From Pedobacter alluvionis (GTDB taxonomy: Bacteria > Bacteroidota > Bacteroidia > Sphingobacteriales > Sphingobacteriaceae), in assembly GCF_003664035.1 (NCBI RefSeq), contig NZ_RCCK01000012.1:496001-560000 (forward strand): a stretch of 64,000 nt of DNA. Reading direction: 5' to 3'. Positions 61,095-64,000 of the stretch are shown in pieces (the stretch's first letter is position 1; every line of letters starts with the position of its first letter). A model generated the notes under the pieces. It made no database searches, was not told the origin of the DNA, and saw only the letters and a program-made list of their open reading frames with translations. A program made the translations under genes and the position numbers.

Positions 61095-62291
61095 ATGTCA
61101 AAAGTTACACTCAGAAAGAAGGCAATTAGTAAAGGAAGACAAACCTTATTTCTAGATATCTACCCTCCTGTCCCAAATCCAAAAACTGGGAAAATGCAAA
61201 GAAAGTATTATTTAAAAATATTTATTTATGGGCGTCCGAGAACCGAATTGGAAAGGGATCACAATAAAGAAACTTTAAGTTTGGGAGAGCATCTGCGGGC
61301 CAAACGTCAACTTGATGTCCAAAATAGAAGATTCGATTTTCTGTCTGAATCAAAATTGAAATCTAATTTCATTGATTTTTTTAAAGATGAAGCCGCAAAA
61401 AGAGCAGGGAGTGCAAATTGGCGGATGTCTGTTAACTACTTTAAGGAATTCGTAGGTGAAGAATTTCCGTTCACCCATTTGAATGAAACTTTCTGCGAAG
61501 AATACGCCGATTTCCTTCTGTCATCGCCTGGAATAGGCCGGGCAAAACGAAAGATAAAAACTAATACTGCCGTTAGTTACTTTGCTAAATTTAAAAGTAC
61601 TTTAAAAGAAGCTTATAAAAAAAGGTTCTTACCTGTTGACCTGGGTAGAATTGTGGACAGTATAACACCTGAAGACACCCATAGGGAATTTCTCTTTATG
61701 CATGAATTGGAGAAATTGGCGACATCACCTTGTGATCTGCCAGTAGTGAAAAAAGCAGGTTTATTTTCAGCCATGACGGGGTTCCGATATTCTGATGTTG
61801 AAACCCTGTTATGGAAGGAAATTCAAGGTGCTGAAGACAATTATTATATTTTGTATAATCAGGAAAAAACTGAAAGTGCCGAGTATTATCCAGTTTCCAA
61901 TCAAATAATTCAATTACTTGGCCCTCCAGGTCCTGCAGATGCAAAGGTTTTTGATGGATTAAAGTATGACCATGTCGTTAAAGAACTAAAAAAATGGCTT
62001 ATAAATGCGGGTATAGAGAAACATTTTACTTTTCATGGTTTCAGACACACCTTCGCAACCTTACAACTTGCGTCCGGCACTTCGATTTATACAGTTTCAA
62101 AATTACTAGGACATAAAAATATTAAAACAACTGAAATATATACTAAGATTGTAGATAGTCTGAAAAAAGAAGCATCAGAAAAGATCAAACTAAGTATTTT
62201 CAATATTGGAGAAAAACTAATTTCAGCTCCATCGGTAATGGATGACAATGATAGCCAAATACATCCTTGCTCTGCCAATTCAGTTAGATAA
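61095..62291 (+). CDS. Tyrosine recombinase (integrase) of the element
   Basis: 398 residues. Arm-type N-terminal domain, then a SAM-like core-binding domain (about 90-190), then the catalytic domain with Arg in TGFRYSD (near 231), HGFRH (near 314-318, His and Arg), LLGHKN (His near 337) and nucleophile Tyr in TEIYTK (near 346). It cuts and joins at the att site, most probably the mnmE end. 36 residues beyond the tyrosine form a polar tail. It is separated from the zinc-ribbon gene by 154 bp with no feature seen. Confidence 0.92.
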   Translation: MSKVTLRKKAISKGRQTLFLDIYPPVPNPKTGKMQRKYYLKIFIYGRPRTELERDHNKETLSLGEHLRAKRQLDVQNRRFDFLSESKLKSNFIDFFKDEAAKRAGSANWRMSVNYFKEFVGEEFPFTHLNETFCEEYADFLLSSPGIGRAKRKIKTNTAVSYFAKFKSTLKEAYKKRFLPVDLGRIVDSITPEDTHREFLFMHELEKLATSPCDLPVVKKAGLFSAMTGFRYSDVETLLWKEIQGAEDNYYILYNQEKTESAEYYPVSNQIIQLLGPPGPADAKVFDGLKYDHVVKELKKWLINAGIEKHFTFHGFRHTFATLQLASGTSIYTVSKLLGHKNIKTTEIYTKIVDSLKKEASEKIKLSIFNIGEKLISAPSVMDDNDSQIHPCSANSVR

Positions 62292-62324
62292 GCTTCCAAT
62301 TTAATTACAATTGAGAAAAAAATT

Positions 62325-62666
62325 ATGAAAGAGTATTCATTTGAGCAGTTGCCTAAGTTTATGGCAAGGATGGAAGAAAAATTAGATAGAATCGAAGTTC
62401 TTTTAGAAACTTATCAGAAAGATTTACCAGAAAATGATTTTATAGGAGCCAAAGAAGCGTGTGAGATTCTAAAATTCACCCTGCCAACACTATACACGAA
62501 AGTTTGCAAGCGTGAAGTTCCTTTTTACAAACAAGGAAATCGGCTCTACTTTTCAAGAGTAGAATTACTAAATTGGATTCAGGAAGGCAAAAAAAAATCA
62601 TTAAGTGAGATTAATTCTAGCGCTATAGAAATAGCTAAAAAGATGGGAAAAAGAAATCGATATTAA
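62325..62666 (+). CDS. Excisionase-like helix-turn-helix protein
   Basis: 113 residues. A short coiled coil (about 10-35, MARMEEKLDRIEVLLETYQK) is followed by an HTH of the excisionase/MerR kind (DFIGAKEACEILKFTLPTLY to SRVELLNWIQ). It starts 34 bp after the recombinase gene ends and is probably co-transcribed with it, as a directionality factor or regulator. Confidence 0.82.
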   Translation: MKEYSFEQLPKFMARMEEKLDRIEVLLETYQKDLPENDFIGAKEACEILKFTLPTLYTKVCKREVPFYKQGNRLYFSRVELLNWIQEGKKKSLSEINSSAIEIAKKMGKRNRY

Positions 62667-62667
62667 A

Positions 62668-62772
62668 TTCAATCCTCGCATCTTCACCAACATGCACAGC
62701 AGTGGCGGTACTGCTGAATGAAAGGATGTTGATTAACTGTTCAAAATTTAAGGGCTTTACCGGATCAGTCAT
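62668..62772 (-). pseudogene. Beheaded PAS-protein gene, 5' fragment only
   Basis: Read on the minus strand from ATG 62772: MTDPVKPLNFEQLINILSFS, then STATAVHVGEDARIEF, typical of the opening of Pedobacter-type PAS domain proteins. After about 36 codons the family pattern ends abruptly and the frame runs into the 3' end of the plus-strand HTH gene. No remainder of the gene is visible, so the junction near 62667 marks a rearrangement or an element boundary. Confidence 0.6.
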
Positions 62773-62977
62773 GGTTTGGCTTATTTTTCAGTTCACAAAA
62801 ATACAAAAATAGAGTAAATGTACTGCCACTGGCTATGTAAACCAATTCGAATTGAATTACAGAGTGATAGATAAATTTTTCCATTAGAATTCTCTCGCTT
62901 CAAATATAAATCCTTGCTAAAAATATAAAATTAAAGTATTAATGCATTTGTGAGAATGCAGAATAAACATATATTAA

Positions 62978-62994
62978 TAATACATAATGTATTA
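62978..62994. promoter_or_regulatory. Perfect palindrome upstream of rteC
   Basis: TAATACAT-A-ATGTATTA, 8-bp arms with a 1-bp centre, 123 bp upstream of rteC. The gap around it (62773-63116) is otherwise AT-rich with no gene seen. Possible operator. Confidence 0.4.
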
Positions 62995-63116
62995 TGTTGT
63001 GGATATAATAAATCATAATAATGATACATTTCAGTATCAAAAAGTGAATTATATTTCTTAAGTTGATGAAATAACCCTCTTAGGGAATAGTAATTATTCA
63101 CTTATACTACTACACC

Positions 63117-63950
63117 ATGTCACAACGAATCTACCAAGATGCGATTTTACGCATCTCAGAACAAGAGCAGAGGACAAGTCTTGAATCCTCGAACATCATT
63201 GCCGATTCTTACCGCATGACCAGCTTCCTCAGGGAACTGCTTGCCCAAATGAAACAGCACGTTTTAATGAAAGGATTTACGAATAAAGCCGAAGAAATTG
63301 AGTTCTTCAGGAAAGTTAAACCACAGATCCTGGGCAAACTGATGTATTACAACAGGGTGTACCGGGTTGAAATATCATGCCCTGTTGCAGAAGGCAAGTG
63401 CCGGCAGAAATATTACTCCGGAGAATTGCAGCTTTTAAAACACGAATACCAGGACCAGATCGTCAATTCAGATTTTTTTCGCTACTATCGCTCAGGGCGG
63501 ACTGATCTGGACCATGAGTATTTTGAACTTGGAAAAATAAACTTTGACAGTGGATTAGACAGTTACGTCTTTGAAATAGATTCCCAATTTTCCACATATT
63601 ATGATTATAAAGTAGCCAGTATTGTTGCCAGTGAGCTGATGTATTCACACTTGATGTCTAAGATCAAACCTGATTTTGTAGAGGTCCCTCATGACAAAGA
63701 GTTTTACTGGAGCGATTCCAAAAATGCTCTGATTGAACTTCTTTATGCGCTACATGCAGCACACAGTATATCAGGCGGCAGAGTAGGCATCCGTAAGATA
63801 ACAGCCGTTTTGCAGGTTCTATTCAGAATAAAGCTCGGCGATATTCACCACGCATTTCACCGGATGAAAGTAAGGGGCGGCAGCAGAACTGCATTTCTGG
63901 ACCGCTTGAAAACTTCACTGGAGGAATATATGGATAAGGAAGCTTCCTAA
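63117..63950 (+). CDS. RteC-domain protein
   Basis: 277 residues, soluble. It matches the RteC family of CTnDOT-type elements: helical N-terminus (YRMTSFLRELLAQMKQHVLM), the central FRYYRSGRTDLDHEYFELGK, and a C-terminal KNALIELLYALHAAHSISGG that reads into a helix-turn-helix-like KITAVLQVLFRIKLGDIHHAF. In CTnDOT, RteC activates the excision genes; here it may control the element beginning at mnmE. It is the last gene in the window. Confidence 0.88.
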   Translation: MSQRIYQDAILRISEQEQRTSLESSNIIADSYRMTSFLRELLAQMKQHVLMKGFTNKAEEIEFFRKVKPQILGKLMYYNRVYRVEISCPVAEGKCRQKYYSGELQLLKHEYQDQIVNSDFFRYYRSGRTDLDHEYFELGKINFDSGLDSYVFEIDSQFSTYYDYKVASIVASELMYSHLMSKIKPDFVEVPHDKEFYWSDSKNALIELLYALHAAHSISGGRVGIRKITAVLQVLFRIKLGDIHHAFHRMKVRGGSRTAFLDRLKTSLEEYMDKEAS

Positions 63951-64000
63951 GTTCATTCGAACACAATAGCTAACCTTTAATGTAACAGTTTTTTTGTATT

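Larger units (their letters stand above)
60104..64000 (+). mobile_element. Left part of an integrative element (tyrosine recombinase, HTH, RteC)
   Basis: Starting just after mnmE: iterons, zinc-ribbon/HTH protein, tyrosine recombinase, excisionase-like HTH protein, a PAS-gene fragment and rteC. RteC is a regulator of CTnDOT-type conjugative transposons. The right end is outside the window. The PAS fragment inside shows the region is a mosaic, so the true left boundary could lie elsewhere. Confidence 0.65.

Noticed and set aside
63981..64000. attR at the window end (tttttttgtatt)
   Set aside because: Only nine bases match the start of the mnmE-end sequence before the window stops, so nothing can be concluded.

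Overview
The window looks like chromosome of a Sphingobacteriaceae member (Bacteroidota), most likely Pedobacter or a close relative. The support is a SusC/SusD pair with an ECF sigma factor and a FecR-type anti-sigma factor, many 'CKK' lipoproteins, DUF4843 and PKD-like lipoproteins, several TAnnTTTG -7 promoter boxes with little Shine-Dalgarno signal, a Bacteroidota histone H1-like protein, an RteC protein, and gaps filled with dispersed palindromic repeats. The genus is an inference from gene style, not from a marker gene.

Region 1 (about 0.3-14.3 kb) is a nitrate assimilation island: cobA for siroheme, diverging from nirB, nirD, a small exported protein, a nitrate/nitrite MFS transporter, a 1182-residue single-chain nitrate reductase (molybdopterin domain, FAD/NADH domain and BFD-like [2Fe-2S] domain), a nitrate-reductase-associated protein, and an unusual sulfite/nitrite-reductase-like protein with a C-terminal rubredoxin. 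mobA and a Crp/Fnr regulator with four FNR-like cysteines follow on the other strand.

Region 2 (14.8-29.6 kb, all minus strand) runs from an ECF sigma factor and FecR through SusC, SusD, DUF4843 and PKD-like lipoproteins to a TlpA-type lipoprotein, a protein with a DsbD-alpha-like C-terminus, a second TlpA protein and a two-domain trypsin/PDZ protein. There is no carbohydrate enzyme, so this SusCD locus looks linked to redox and proteolysis rather than glycans.

Region 3 (30.1-43.3 kb) is a heme acquisition locus. On the minus strand are two HmuY lipoproteins, three other lipoproteins, an S41 protease lipoprotein, a TonB receptor broken by one in-frame stop, and heme oxygenase. Divergent from it are hmuTUV-like heme ABC genes and a Fur-like DNA-binding domain without a metal domain; an AraC regulator converges on them. 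The divergent promoter region has three direct repeats at an exact 21-bp period and an ATTCT-AAATA-AGAAT dyad that recurs at the araC promoter.

Region 4 (43.4-60.1 kb) is mixed: an N-terminal-nucleophile hydrolase broken by an in-frame TGA, a cold-shock-like protein, a LytTR response regulator, a histone H1-like gene, AraC and Crp regulators, methionine aminopeptidase, a D-2-hydroxyacid dehydrogenase, a GH2 glycosidase, a TonB-type barrel protein, an AI-2E transporter and mnmE.

Region 5 (60.1 kb to the end) is the left part of an integrative element just after the 3' end of mnmE: five 10-bp iterons, a zinc-ribbon/double-HTH protein, a tyrosine recombinase, an excisionase-like HTH protein, a beheaded PAS-gene fragment and rteC. 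The element runs out of the window.
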